Below, piece by piece: positions 33,389 through 42,751 of a stretch of 64,000 bases of DNA. The DNA comes from Streptomyces sp. CB02414 (GTDB lineage: Bacteria > Actinomycetota > Actinomycetes > Streptomycetales > Streptomycetaceae), in the NCBI RefSeq assembly GCF_001905385.1, contig NZ_LIPF01000011.1:186001-250000 (forward strand), read 5' to 3'. Position numbers and translations under genes: made by a program. Within the stretch, counting starts at the first letter, position 1. Each line of letters begins with the position of its first letter. Below the pieces are notes generated by a model. It had not been told where the DNA came from. It saw only the letters and a program-made list of their open reading frames with translations, and did not search any database.

Positions 33389-33913
33389 TTATGCGGACCG
33401 GTCGAGTGCGCGCAGCGAGCGGTCCGTGATCGAACGGGCGCCGCGGCCGATGGCGATCGTGCCGGACTGGACGAGTTCCTTGATGCCGTACGGTTCCAGC
33501 ATCCGGAGCATGGCGGACAGCTTGTCGCTGCTGCCGGTGGCCTCGATGGTGACGGCCTCCGGGGAGACGTCGACGGTCTTGGCGCGGAAGAGCTGGACGA
33601 TCTCGACGATCTGAGAGCGCGTCTCGTTGTCGGAGCGCACCTTCACCAGAACGAGTTCGCGCTGGACGGCCTGGGTCGGCTCCAGCTCGACGATCTTGAG
33701 CACGTTCACCAGCTTGTTGAGCTGCTTGGTGACCTGCTCCAGCGGGAAGTCCTCGACGCTCACCACGATGGTGATGCGGGAGATGTCGGGGTGCTCGGTG
33801 ACGCCGACGGCGAGGGAGTCGATGTTGAAGCCGCGGCGGGAGAAGAGGGCGGTGATCCGCGCCAGGACGCCGGGGGTGTTCTCCACCAGGACGGAGAGCG
33901 TGTGCTTGGACAT
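33389..33913 (-). CDS. ilvN: acetolactate synthase small (regulatory) subunit
   Basis: A 174-residue regulatory subunit. The N-terminal ACT domain HTLSVLVENTPGVLARITALFSRRGFNIDSLAVGVTE binds valine; a second ALS_ss_C domain follows (RELVLVKVRSDNETRSQIVEIVQLFRAKTVDVSPE). It gives the synthase its activity and valine feedback. The gene is 21 bp downstream of ilvB and clearly in the same operon. Confidence 0.96.
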   Translation of the reverse strand: MSKHTLSVLVENTPGVLARITALFSRRGFNIDSLAVGVTEHPDISRITIVVSVEDFPLEQVTKQLNKLVNVLKIVELEPTQAVQRELVLVKVRSDNETRSQIVEIVQLFRAKTVDVSPEAVTIEATGSSDKLSAMLRMLEPYGIKELVQSGTIAIGRGARSITDRSLRALDRSA

Positions 33914-33934
33914 GGTCTCTTCGGTCTCTCTCGC

Positions 33935-35779
33935 TCAGTCGTCTTCGTTGTCGCCGAAGTCGGGGCGGACGTCCCGGGCGGCCATGATCTCGTCGTTGGA
34001 GGTGCCGGCGGCGACCATCGGCCAGACCATCGCGTCCTCGTGGACGATGAAGTCCACGACGACCGGGCGGTCGTTGATGGAGTTGGCCTCCTCGATGACC
34101 TTGTCGAGGTCGGCCGGGTCCTCGCAGCGGATGGCGTAGCAGCCCATGGCCTCCGACAGCTTCACGAAGTCGGGGACGCGGGTGCCGCGGGCGTCCGGGT
34201 TGACGTCGTCCGGGCCGGAGTGCAGCACGGTGTTGGAGTACCGCTGGTTGTAGAACAGGGTCTGCCACTGGCGGACCATCCCGAGGGCGCCGTTGTTGAT
34301 GACGGCGACCTTGATCGGGATGTTGTTCAGGGCGCAGGTGGTCAGTTCCTGGTTGGTCATCTGGAAGCAGCCGTCGCCGTCGATCGCCCAGACGGTGCGG
34401 TCGGGGACGCCGGCCTTGGCGCCCATGGCGGCGGGGACGGCGTAGCCCATGGTTCCGGCGCCGCCGGAGTTCAGCCAGGTGGCGGGCTGCTCGTACTGCA
34501 CGAAGTGCGCGGCCCACATCTGGTGCTGGCCGACGCCGGCCGCGAAGACCGTGCCCTCGGGCGCGAGCCGCCCGATGCGCTCGATGACCTGCTGCGGGGA
34601 GAGCGAACCGTCCTCGGGCTGGTCGTAGCCCAGGGGGTAGGTGTCGCGCCAGCGGCTGAGGTCCTTCCACCAGGCGCTGTAGTCGCCGGTGTTGCCCTCG
34701 CTGTGCTCCTTCTGGACGGCCTGCACGAGGTCGGCGATGACCTCGCGGGCGTCACCGACGATCGGCACGTCGGCGGCGCGGTTCTTGCCGATCTCGGCCG
34801 GGTCGATGTCGGCGTGGACGATCTTGGCGTACGGGGCGAAGCTGTCCAGCTTGCCGGTGACGCGGTCGTCGAAGCGGGCGCCGAGGGCGACGATCAGGTC
34901 GGCCTTCTGCAGCGCGGTGACGGCGGTGACCGCACCGTGCATGCCCGGCATTCCCACGTGCAGCGGGTGGCTGTCGGGGAACGCGCCGAGCGCCATCAGG
35001 GTGGTGGTGACGGGCGCTCCGGTGAGTTCGGCGAGGACCTTCAGCTCGGCGGTGGCCTGCGCCTTGAGCACGCCGCCGCCGACGTAGAGCACGGGGCGCT
35101 TGGCGGCGGTGATGAGCTTGGCGGCCTCGCGGATCTGCTTGGCGTGCGGCTTGGTGACCGGGCGGTAGCCGGGCAGGTCCATGACCGGTGGCCAGGTGAA
35201 GGTGGTCTTCTTCTGGAGGATGTCCTTGGGGATGTCGACCAGGACCGGGCCGGGGCGGCCGGTGGAGGCGATGTGGAACGCCTGCTCGATCACCCGGGGG
35301 ATGTCCTCGGCCTTGGTGACCAGGAAGCTGTGCTTGGTGACCGGCATGGTGATGCCGACGATGTCCGCCTCCTGGAAGGCGTCCGTGCCGATCGAGGACG
35401 ACACCACCTGGCCGGTGATCGCGACCAGCGGCACGGAGTCCATGTGCGCGTCGGCGATCGGGGTGACCAGGTTGGTGGCGCCGGGTCCCGAGGTCGCCAT
35501 GCAGACGCCCACCTTGCCGGTGGCCTGCGCGTAGCCGGTGGCCGCGTGGCCGGCGCCCTGCTCGTGGCGGACCAGGACGTGGCGCACCTTGGTGGAGTCC
35601 ATCAGCGGGTCGTACGCCGGGAGGATCGTGCCGCCGGGAATGCCGAATACCGTGTCGACTCCGACCTCCTCGAGGGAGCGGATGAGGGACTGCGCACCCG
35701 TGACGTGCTCGGGGGCGGACTGTCCTCCGGATCGGGGCCGGGGCTGCGGGTGATGGGCCCCGGTGGCCTGCTCGGTCAT
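33935..35779 (-). CDS. ilvB: acetolactate synthase large subunit
   Basis: About 614 residues; ThDP- and FAD-dependent condensation of pyruvate with pyruvate or 2-oxobutyrate. Motifs: VFGIPGGTILPAYDPL, catalytic Glu in VRHEQGAGHAATGYAQ and the ThDP fold GDGCFQMTNQELTTCALNNIPIKVAVINN. ATG 35779 (MTEQATG) is preferred over 35785 because AAGAG then sits at a proper distance. It lies behind the attenuator at 35871-35904. Confidence 0.96.
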   Translation of the reverse strand: MTEQATGAHHPQPRPRSGGQSAPEHVTGAQSLIRSLEEVGVDTVFGIPGGTILPAYDPLMDSTKVRHVLVRHEQGAGHAATGYAQATGKVGVCMATSGPGATNLVTPIADAHMDSVPLVAITGQVVSSSIGTDAFQEADIVGITMPVTKHSFLVTKAEDIPRVIEQAFHIASTGRPGPVLVDIPKDILQKKTTFTWPPVMDLPGYRPVTKPHAKQIREAAKLITAAKRPVLYVGGGVLKAQATAELKVLAELTGAPVTTTLMALGAFPDSHPLHVGMPGMHGAVTAVTALQKADLIVALGARFDDRVTGKLDSFAPYAKIVHADIDPAEIGKNRAADVPIVGDAREVIADLVQAVQKEHSEGNTGDYSAWWKDLSRWRDTYPLGYDQPEDGSLSPQQVIERIGRLAPEGTVFAAGVGQHQMWAAHFVQYEQPATWLNSGGAGTMGYAVPAAMGAKAGVPDRTVWAIDGDGCFQMTNQELTTCALNNIPIKVAVINNGALGMVRQWQTLFYNQRYSNTVLHSGPDDVNPDARGTRVPDFVKLSEAMGCYAIRCEDPADLDKVIEEANSINDRPVVVDFIVHEDAMVWPMVAAGTSNDEIMAARDVRPDFGDNEDD

Positions 35780-35870
35780 CGGCATTCTCTTCTCGATGCT
35801 GAGGGTTGACGCTGAGGGTTTTGCGAGGTTCGGGCGGTGTGTGGCTGTTGTCCAGGGGTGCTGGTGCAAC

Positions 35871-35904
35871 AAAAAACCCCTCGTGCCAAAAGGCAAGCGA
35901 GGGG
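35871..35904 (-). terminator. ilvB attenuator (intrinsic terminator)
   Basis: On the minus strand CCCCTCG-CTTGCC-TTTT-GGCA-CGAGGGG is followed by six T residues (35871-35876). It lies 53 nt after the leader peptide stop and 91 nt before ilvB. A long stem, U-tract and upstream leader ORF are the hallmarks of ribosome-mediated attenuation. Confidence 0.92.
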
Positions 35905-35957
35905 AGCGCGCCGGGTGTGGGTCGCGGGGAGTCCGGAACGGTCCGGACGTCACCTGC

Positions 35958-35999
35958 TCAGCCGACGCGCTTTCCAAGTACGAGAATTCGGGTGCGCAT
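35958..35999 (-). CDS. ilvB leader peptide MRTRILVLGKRVG
   Basis: A 13-residue leader with the run ATT CTC GTA CTT (Ile-Leu-Val-Leu), codons for the three end products of the pathway. GGAGG lies 9 nt upstream of the ATG. I recall the same peptide upstream of ilvBNC in other streptomycetes. Ribosome stalling on these codons under starvation would prevent the terminator at 35871 from forming. The gene starts only 33 bp after the stop of the GGDEF-EAL gene, so the ilv promoter must lie inside that gene's 3' end. Confidence 0.9.
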   Translation of the reverse strand: MRTRILVLGKRVG

Positions 36000-36032
36000 G
36001 GCACTGACCCTCCACCCGGCACACACCCACTG

Positions 36033-39000
36033 TCAAGTGGGTGGGACGGGCGTCTCATTATGTGAGCGGAGGGCCGTGCCACCACGCAGGACGGCGGGCA
36101 GGCCGGCCGTGACACCGCCCGCGAAGGCGGGTTCGGCCGGGCCGTGCGGCACCGGGTAGTGGCCGGTTCCGAGCGCTCTGCGCAGCCGGTACTCGTCGAG
36201 CGGACCGGAGAACGCCATGCCCTGTCCGTGCGTGCAGCCCATCGCGCGCAGGGCGACGATCTGCTCGGGCAGGTCGACCCCGTCCGCCACGGACTTCAGC
36301 CCGAGGTCGGTGGCGATGCGCAGCAGGCCGCTGGTGATCTTGTGCAGCCGCGCCGACTCCACGACGCCCTCGACCAGCCCGCGTTCGAGCTTGAGGACGT
36401 CCACGGGCAGGCGCCGCAGTGCGGTGATCGTCGAGTAGCCGCTGCCGAAGCCGTCGAGGGCGATGCGGACGCCGACCCTGCGCAGGGCGTTCAGCCGGCG
36501 GTCCAGTTCGTCCAGGCCGACCCGTGGGTCGATGTCCGACAGCTCGATCACAAGGGCGCCGGGGGGCAGCCCGTGCCGGGTCAGCAGGGCCTCCACGGTC
36601 CCTAGCGGCATGGAGCGGTCCAGCAGCCTACGGGCACCGATGCGTATGGCCACGGCCGCCGAGAGCCCGGCCGCCGCACGTTCCGCGGCCTGTTCCACGG
36701 CCTCTTGGAGCACCCAGCGGTCCAGCTCGGCGGTCCGGTCGCCGTCCTCGCTCACGCGCAGGAACTCCGCTGGGGTGAACAGCACGCCCTGGGAGGAGCG
36801 CCAGCGCGGCTGGGCGCAGACCGACGCGATCCGGCCGTCGGTGAGGGAGACCACCGGCTGGTGCAGCAGCGCGAACTCCCCGTCCTGGAGAGCGGCCCGC
36901 AGCCGCGTGGCCAGCTCGGCCTTGCGTACGACGTCCTGCTGCATCTGCGGTCTGTACAGCTCGACGCGGCCCTTGCCGCCCGCCTTGGCGCGGTACATCG
37001 CGAGGTCGGCGTTGCGCAGCAACTCGCCCGCGCCGAGGCCGGCTTCGGCGAAGGCGACTCCGATGGAGGCGTTGACGCGGACGTCGTTCCCGTCGATGAG
37101 GTAGGGCTGCGAGAGGGTCATCCTGAGACGGTCGGCGAGTTCCAGGATCTGCCGCTCGCGGGCCGCCCGCTCCCGGGTGGCGCCATCCCCGACGATGAGG
37201 GCCGCGAACTCGTCGCCGCCCAGCCGGGAGGCGGTGTCGCCCTTGCGGACGGCCTCCTGGAGTCTGCGGGCGGCCTGGACGAGCAGCTCGTCGCCGGCCT
37301 GGTGCCCGATGGTGTCGTTGACGCCCTTGAAACCGTCGAGGTCGATGAAGAGCACCGCCGTGCCGCGCAGAGCGGCGCCCCGGTCGGAGGCGCGACGGCC
37401 GGACAGGGCCTGCTGGACGCGCCGGGTGAACAGGGCCCGGTTGGGCAGGTCGGTGAGCGGGTCGTGTTCGGCGTTGTGCTGGAGCTGCGCCTGCAGGCGC
37501 ACCCTCTCGGTGACGTCCCGGCTGTTGAAGATCAGGCCGCCGTGGTGGCGGTTGACGGTGGACTCCACGTTGAGCCAGCCTCTCCCACCCCCTGAGCGGA
37601 ACCGGCACTCGATGCGCGTGGTGGGCTCCTCCACCGGGCTGGCGGCGAGGAACCGGCGCACCTCGTGCACCACGCAGCCGAGGTCCTCCGGGTGGATGAG
37701 ACCGGCCAGTTCGCTGCCGACCAGTTCCTCGGCCGGGCGTCCGTAGACTCCGGCGGCGGCCGGGGAGACGTAGCGGAGGATGCCGTTGGGTGCGGCGATC
37801 ATGATGACGTCGCTGGAGCCCTGGACCAGGGAGCGGAAGTGGTTCTCCTTCTGGGCCAGTTCCTGGGTGAGGGTGATGTTGTCGAGCAGCATGATGCCCT
37901 GGCGCACGACGAGGGCGAGCACCACGGTGCCGCCGGTCAGCAGCACCACGCGGTCGACGCTGCGGCCGTTGAGGACGTTGTAGAGGATGCCCAGGGTGCA
38001 GACGGCGGCGGCGAGGTAGGGCGTGAGCGCCGCCAGGGAACCGGCGATGGGCCGGGCGCCCGGATAGCGCCCGCGCTCGCCCCCCGGGCCGGGTCCGGTC
38101 ACGTCCGCGGACGCGTTCGCGGCCGCGGACGCCGCATGGTGGCCGGTGGTGCCGCGCTGGCCGGGCACGTGCTCACGCACCACGCGTGTGTGCCCGCCGG
38201 TCCGCTCCTCGTCCGCCGGCCCGCCCCGCCGGGACGCGGCCCAGGGGGCGTACGCGAGCAGCAGCGAACCGGCGAACCAGCCGGCGTCGAGCAGTTGCCC
38301 GGAGCGGTAGCTGTTGTGCAGCAGCGGCGAGGTGAACAGGGCGTCGCACATCACCGTCAGGGCGAGTGCGCCGATGGCGGTGTTGACCGCGGAACGGCAG
38401 ACGGGCGACCGCCTGAAGTGCAGCGCGAGCACCATGCTGACCAGGGCGATGTCGAGCAGCGGGTACGCCACCGACAGCGCGCCGTGCGCCACGCTGGAAC
38501 CGCTCCCGGCCTTCGCCGCCTGGGCCAGCGCGAGGCTCCACGCCAGGGTCAGCAGCGAACCGCCGATCAGCCAGGCGTCCAGGCCGAGGCAGATCCAGCC
38601 CGCCTTCGTCACGGGCCGCTTGGCCAGCACCAGCAGACCCACGATGGCGGGCGGCGCGAAGCACAGGAAAAACAGGTCCGCGTAGCTGGGGCTGGGCACG
38701 GGCTGGCGCAGGACGACCTCGTACCACCCCCAGACGGCGTTGCCCAGGGACGCCATCGCCGAGGAGAGGGCGAACAGCAGCCAGGCGGGTCGGAAACGGA
38801 CCCGGCGTCCACGGGCGTAGACGAAGCAGGAGACCGCGGCGGCGGCCGCGGCGGCGCTCAGCCCGAAGTCACCCATGATCTTGGCGAGGTGGTTCGAACC
38901 CCAGCCGAACGCGGAACCGACGGCGTATCCCGCGCAGACCAGGGCCAGGACGAGCTGGCGGACGAGGGGCGGTCGGCCGGCGGCGGCCGACGGCCGGGAC

Positions 39001-39269
39001 GGCAGCGGTCCGGGCGACGGCTGCGCCCGCAGCGCGCCGTCCAGCGTGGGTACGGGGGTCGGCGGACTCACCGGGGCCTCCCGGTCCGCGCCGGTCCCGC
39101 GGCCCGCGCGCCCCGCGGGAGGGGCGGTTTCTGCTTCCTGCGGGTGCCGTGCCGGCGCTGGTGGGGGCAGGACTGACCGTCGCGGCCGGACCGGCCTCGC
39201 CCGCGCGCGGTCGCGGTCGTGCGCCAGGGTCGCCGGCGGCGGCTCCGCCGCGTCGGGTCGTTCGTCCAT
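36033..39269 (-). CDS. membrane GGDEF-EAL protein with degenerate EAL motif
   Basis: About 1078 residues. A Pro/Arg-rich cytoplasmic N-terminus leads to about 9-10 membrane helices, then a PAS domain (HFRSLVQGSSDVIMIAAPNG), a GGDEF domain and an EAL domain. The GGDEF site is intact (SRLGGDEFAAL) with an I-site RKGD five residues before. In the EAL domain the signature EALVRW reads CAQPRW, DDFGTGYSS reads DGFGSGYST, KIDRSF reads KLERGL and AEGVE reads ADGVD. A diguanylate cyclase with a non-catalytic EAL is therefore likely. ATG 39269 is chosen; GTG 39299 is also in frame. Confidence 0.88.
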   Translation of the reverse strand: MDERPDAAEPPPATLAHDRDRARARPVRPRRSVLPPPAPARHPQEAETAPPAGRAGRGTGADREAPVSPPTPVPTLDGALRAQPSPGPLPSRPSAAAGRPPLVRQLVLALVCAGYAVGSAFGWGSNHLAKIMGDFGLSAAAAAAAVSCFVYARGRRVRFRPAWLLFALSSAMASLGNAVWGWYEVVLRQPVPSPSYADLFFLCFAPPAIVGLLVLAKRPVTKAGWICLGLDAWLIGGSLLTLAWSLALAQAAKAGSGSSVAHGALSVAYPLLDIALVSMVLALHFRRSPVCRSAVNTAIGALALTVMCDALFTSPLLHNSYRSGQLLDAGWFAGSLLLAYAPWAASRRGGPADEERTGGHTRVVREHVPGQRGTTGHHAASAAANASADVTGPGPGGERGRYPGARPIAGSLAALTPYLAAAVCTLGILYNVLNGRSVDRVVLLTGGTVVLALVVRQGIMLLDNITLTQELAQKENHFRSLVQGSSDVIMIAAPNGILRYVSPAAAGVYGRPAEELVGSELAGLIHPEDLGCVVHEVRRFLAASPVEEPTTRIECRFRSGGGRGWLNVESTVNRHHGGLIFNSRDVTERVRLQAQLQHNAEHDPLTDLPNRALFTRRVQQALSGRRASDRGAALRGTAVLFIDLDGFKGVNDTIGHQAGDELLVQAARRLQEAVRKGDTASRLGGDEFAALIVGDGATRERAARERQILELADRLRMTLSQPYLIDGNDVRVNASIGVAFAEAGLGAGELLRNADLAMYRAKAGGKGRVELYRPQMQQDVVRKAELATRLRAALQDGEFALLHQPVVSLTDGRIASVCAQPRWRSSQGVLFTPAEFLRVSEDGDRTAELDRWVLQEAVEQAAERAAAGLSAAVAIRIGARRLLDRSMPLGTVEALLTRHGLPPGALVIELSDIDPRVGLDELDRRLNALRRVGVRIALDGFGSGYSTITALRRLPVDVLKLERGLVEGVVESARLHKITSGLLRIATDLGLKSVADGVDLPEQIVALRAMGCTHGQGMAFSGPLDEYRLRRALGTGHYPVPHGPAEPAFAGGVTAGLPAVLRGGTALRSHNETPVPPT

Positions 39270-39464
39270 AGGCCGTGCATCGCCCGTCGCCCCCCTCACA
39301 GTCTGAGATCCATCCCCGGCGCCGACCGGTGCGCGGCGCGTCCCCTGTCGGACGATACACCAGGATCGTCACTCAGGGACATAGGTTCTCTACGCTCTGT
39401 GACGACCAGCGGATATGCGCGTACCCACCGCGTCCGGGGGGTTGCGGAGGGTACCCGAAACGGA

Positions 39465-40406
39465 TTACGCGCCCGTCGTCAGGATCACGTTGCGCAGCGG
39501 CTCCCGGTTCACGAAACGGCTCAACTGGTCCACCAGCAGCCGCTTGGCGCGCGGCAGGAAGGCGGAGGTCGGGCCCCCGGCGTGCGGGCTGACGAGTATG
39601 CCGGGAGCATGCCACAGCGGGTGACCGGGCGGCAGCGGTTCGGGGTCGGTCACGTCGAGGGCGGCGGTGATGCGTCCGCTCTCCAGTTCGGTGAGCAACG
39701 CCTTCGTGTCGACGACGGGGCCGCGGGCGACGTTGACGAGCAGGGCCCCGTCCTTCATGCGGGCCAGGAACTCCGCGTCGGCCAGCCCGCGGGTCTCCTC
39801 GGTGAGCGGTGTGGACAGGACGACGACGTCCGCCTCCGGAAGCAGGGAGGGCAGTGCGGTGAGCGGGTGCACCGGGCCGCGCGCCGTGGTGCGGGCGGAG
39901 CGCGCGACGCGCACGACCGGCGCGACCTCGAACGGCACGAGCCGGTCCTCGATCGCGGCGCCGATCGATCCGTACCCGACGATGAGCACCGTGCGGTCGG
40001 CGAGCGCGGGCCGGAAGCCGCCCAGCCACGCGCCGCGGTCCTGCGCCCGGACGAAGTCGGGGACGCCGCGCAGGGAGGCGAGGATCAGGGTCAGGGTGAG
40101 TTCCGCGGTGCTGGCCTCGTGCACGCCGCGCGCGTTGCACAGCCGGACGCCCGCGGGCAGGTGCCGCAGGCCGGGCTCCACGTGGTCGATGCCGGCGGAG
40201 AGGGTCTGGACGACCTGGACGGAGCGCATCTCGGGCAGGGGGCGGGTGCCGATGCCGCTGGGCTTCATGTAGGGGACGACGTAGTACGCGCAGTCGGCCG
40301 GGTCGGCGGGGAAGGACTCCTCGCCGTTCCAGTAGCGGTAGGCGGGGCCCTTGGGAAGGCCCTCGATCTCGTCCGGCGGGATGGGCAGCCACACGTCAGC
40401 AGTCAT
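39465..40406 (-). CDS. D-2-hydroxyacid dehydrogenase
   Basis: A 313-residue NAD-dependent enzyme. The Rossmann motif is VLIVGYGSIGAAIEDRL; the catalytic set is Arg in LVNVARGPVVD, Glu/Asp in LDVTDPEPLPPGHPLW and His in SPHAGGPTS. It resembles the phosphoglycerate dehydrogenase/glyoxylate reductase-like group and has no ACT domain. Substrate unknown. Divergent from the aldo/keto reductase. Confidence 0.9.
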   Translation of the reverse strand: MTADVWLPIPPDEIEGLPKGPAYRYWNGEESFPADPADCAYYVVPYMKPSGIGTRPLPEMRSVQVVQTLSAGIDHVEPGLRHLPAGVRLCNARGVHEASTAELTLTLILASLRGVPDFVRAQDRGAWLGGFRPALADRTVLIVGYGSIGAAIEDRLVPFEVAPVVRVARSARTTARGPVHPLTALPSLLPEADVVVLSTPLTEETRGLADAEFLARMKDGALLVNVARGPVVDTKALLTELESGRITAALDVTDPEPLPPGHPLWHAPGILVSPHAGGPTSAFLPRAKRLLVDQLSRFVNREPLRNVILTTGA

Positions 40407-40481
40407 GGTCAGGAGGCTATGTCAGGGGCGCGGAAGGGCAGAGGTTAGGTTGGGTGGCCTGACGAGGGAGGGTCACGACCG

Positions 40482-41480
40482 GTGGAGCGCAGGACGATCG
40501 GCGCGACGGCACTCGCGGTGGGGGCCGTCGGACTCGGGTGCATGCCGATGAACTGGGCGTACAGCGCGTCGCGGCAGCGGGGCGAGGAGTCGGTCAGGGC
40601 GGTGCACCGGGCCCTCGACCTGGGTGTCTCGCTGCTGGACACGGCGGACATGTACGGCCCGTTCACCAACGAGCTGCTGCTGGGACGGGTGTTGAAGGAG
40701 CGGCGGCCGGACGCCTTCGTGTCGACCAAGGTCGGTCTGCTGGTGGGCGACCAGCACATCGTGGCCAACGGCCGCCCCGGCTATGTGAAACGTGCCTGTG
40801 ACGCGTCCCTGCGCCGGCTCCAGACGGACGTCATCGATCTCTACCAGCTGCACCGTGCCGACCCCGAGGTGCCCGTCGAGGAGACCTGGGGCGCGATGGC
40901 GGAGCTGGTGCGGGCCGGGAAGGTGCGGGCGCTCGGGCTCTGCGCGGTCGGCGCGCGGTCGGCCCGGCGGCCGGGGGCGCGGCTGCACGACGCCACGGTC
41001 CGGCAGCTGGAGCGGGTGCAGCAGGTGTTCCCGGTGAGCGCGGTCGAGGCCGAGCTGTCGGTGTGGTCGCCGGAGGCGCTGCGGACGCTGCTGCCCTGGT
41101 GCGTCTCGCGCGGCGTCGGCTTCCTCGCCGCGATGCCGCTCGGCAACGGCTTCCTGACCGGCACACTGACACCCGGTCAGGGCTTCGAACCGGAGGACCT
41201 GCGCGCCCGGCACCCTCGCTTCACCGCCGAGATGATGGCCGCCAACCAGCCGATCGTGGCGGGCCTGCGCCGGATCGCCGCCCGGCACGGCGACTCGGTC
41301 ACGCCCGCGCAGGTGGCGCTGGCCTGGGTGCTGGCGCAGGGGCCGCACGTGGTGCCGGTGCCGGGTACCAAGCGGGAACGCTGGGTGGGCGAGAACGCGG
41401 GGGCGGCCGGCCTGCGGCTGACCGAGGAGGACCTGGCGGAGGTGCGCCGGCTGCCGGCGGCCCAGGGCTCGTGGGAGTGA
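40482..41480 (+). CDS. aldo/keto reductase
   Basis: A 332-residue (beta/alpha)8 oxidoreductase. The tetrad is visible: Asp and Tyr in LLDTADMYGPFTNELLLG, Lys in FVSTKVG and His in LYQLHRAD. The C-terminal NADPH-binding part is VVPVPGTKRERWVGENAGAA. Starts GTG after GAGGGAGGG. It probably reduces small aldehydes or ketones; the true substrate is unknown. Confidence 0.92.
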   Translation: MERRTIGATALAVGAVGLGCMPMNWAYSASRQRGEESVRAVHRALDLGVSLLDTADMYGPFTNELLLGRVLKERRPDAFVSTKVGLLVGDQHIVANGRPGYVKRACDASLRRLQTDVIDLYQLHRADPEVPVEETWGAMAELVRAGKVRALGLCAVGARSARRPGARLHDATVRQLERVQQVFPVSAVEAELSVWSPEALRTLLPWCVSRGVGFLAAMPLGNGFLTGTLTPGQGFEPEDLRARHPRFTAEMMAANQPIVAGLRRIAARHGDSVTPAQVALAWVLAQGPHVVPVPGTKRERWVGENAGAAGLRLTEEDLAEVRRLPAAQGSWE

Positions 41481-41581
41481 CGCGCGCGATTGCCGGGTTC
41501 GGGATCGGGCGATCGGGAACTTGGAGGGCGCGTGCGGTGTATGACAAGGAGAACCCGCCGCGTCGAAGGGATCTGTCGACC

Positions 41582-42751
41582 ATGATCGTGCAACGTCGAG
41601 CCGTGTCGGCCGTGTTGGCCGCCGCCGCCCTGCTGCTGACGGCCGGCTGCTCCTCCGACGCCGGGGAGCCGTCGGGCGCGGACGGCTCCACCTCCGCGAG
41701 CAGTACGGCGGCCCAGTCGCCGCCCCCGGGGTCGGCCGCCGAACGGACGCCGCCCGCGAAGGGCTCCGTGGAGGTGGTCCGTACGGTCGCCACCGGCCTG
41801 AACAGTCCCTGGGGCCTGGCGCCGCTGCCCGGCGGTGGCCTGCTGGTCTCCTCCCGCGACGAGGCCACGATCACGCGGGTCGACGAGAAGACCGGCGAGA
41901 AGACGGAGCTGGGCGAGGTGCCCGGGGTGGCCGCGGCCGGCGAGGGCGGTCTGCTCGGCATCGCGCTCTCCCCCGACTACGCCTCGGACCACATGGTCTA
42001 CGCGTACTTCACCTCGGCCTCGGACAACCGGATCGTGCGCATGCGGTACGACGAGAAGAAGCCGTCCGGTGAGCAGCTGGGGGAGCCGGACACGGTCTTC
42101 CGGGGCATCCCCAAGGGAGTGATCCACAACGGCGGGCGGATCGCCTTCGGCCCCGACAGGATGCTCTACGCGGGCACCGGCGAGAGCGGTGAGGAGGGCC
42201 TGTCCCAGGACAAGGAGTCCCTCGGTGGCAAGATCCTGCGGATGACGCCGGACGGCGAGCCGGGCCCCGGCAACCCGTTCCCCGACTCGGTCGTGTACTC
42301 GTACGGCCACCGGAACGTGCAGGGGCTGGCCTGGGACGACGAGCAGCGGCTGTTCGCCGCGGAGTTCGGGCAGGACACCTGGGACGAGCTGAACGCGATC
42401 AAGCCGGGCGACAACTACGGCTGGCCCGAGGCCGAGGGCAGGGGCGGCGGCTCCGGCTTCCACGATCCGCTCGCCCAGTGGAGCACCGACGAGGCCTCCC
42501 CCAGCGGTATCGCCTTCGCCGAGGGCTCGGTGTGGATGGCGGGCCTGCGCGGTGAGCGGCTGTGGCGGGTGCCGCTGAAGGGGACGGAGGCGGCGGCCGA
42601 ACCGCAGGCCTTCCTGGAGGGCGAGTACGGGCGGCTGCGTACGGTCGTCGCGGCGGGCGGCGACCGGCTGTGGCTGGTGACCAGCAACACGGACGGCCGG
42701 GGCGACCCGAAGGAGGACGACGACCGGATCCTGGAGCTGCGGGTCAGCTAG
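41582..42751 (+). CDS. lipoprotein PQQ-dependent sugar dehydrogenase (glucose/sorbosone type)
   Basis: A 389-residue secreted lipoprotein: signal sequence with lipobox LLLTAGC and a Ser/Thr-rich linker, then a six-bladed propeller (LNSPWGLAPLPGGGLLVSSRDEATITRVD, EGGLLGIALSPDYASDHMVYAYFTS, YSYGHRNVQGLAWDDEQRLFAAEFGQDTWDELN). This is the soluble GDH/Hip-like family; similar proteins oxidise sugars with PQQ outside the cell, but streptomycetes often lack PQQ genes. The 3' end overlaps the convergent small gene by 8 bp. Confidence 0.88.
   Translation: MIVQRRAVSAVLAAAALLLTAGCSSDAGEPSGADGSTSASSTAAQSPPPGSAAERTPPAKGSVEVVRTVATGLNSPWGLAPLPGGGLLVSSRDEATITRVDEKTGEKTELGEVPGVAAAGEGGLLGIALSPDYASDHMVYAYFTSASDNRIVRMRYDEKKPSGEQLGEPDTVFRGIPKGVIHNGGRIAFGPDRMLYAGTGESGEEGLSQDKESLGGKILRMTPDGEPGPGNPFPDSVVYSYGHRNVQGLAWDDEQRLFAAEFGQDTWDELNAIKPGDNYGWPEAEGRGGGSGFHDPLAQWSTDEASPSGIAFAEGSVWMAGLRGERLWRVPLKGTEAAAEPQAFLEGEYGRLRTVVAAGGDRLWLVTSNTDGRGDPKEDDDRILELRVS

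Noticed and set aside
36031..36036. A perfect TTGACA on the minus strand before the ilvB leader
   Set aside because: No -10-like hexamer lies 16-19 nt downstream (GGAGGG is found there, which is the leader's ribosome site).
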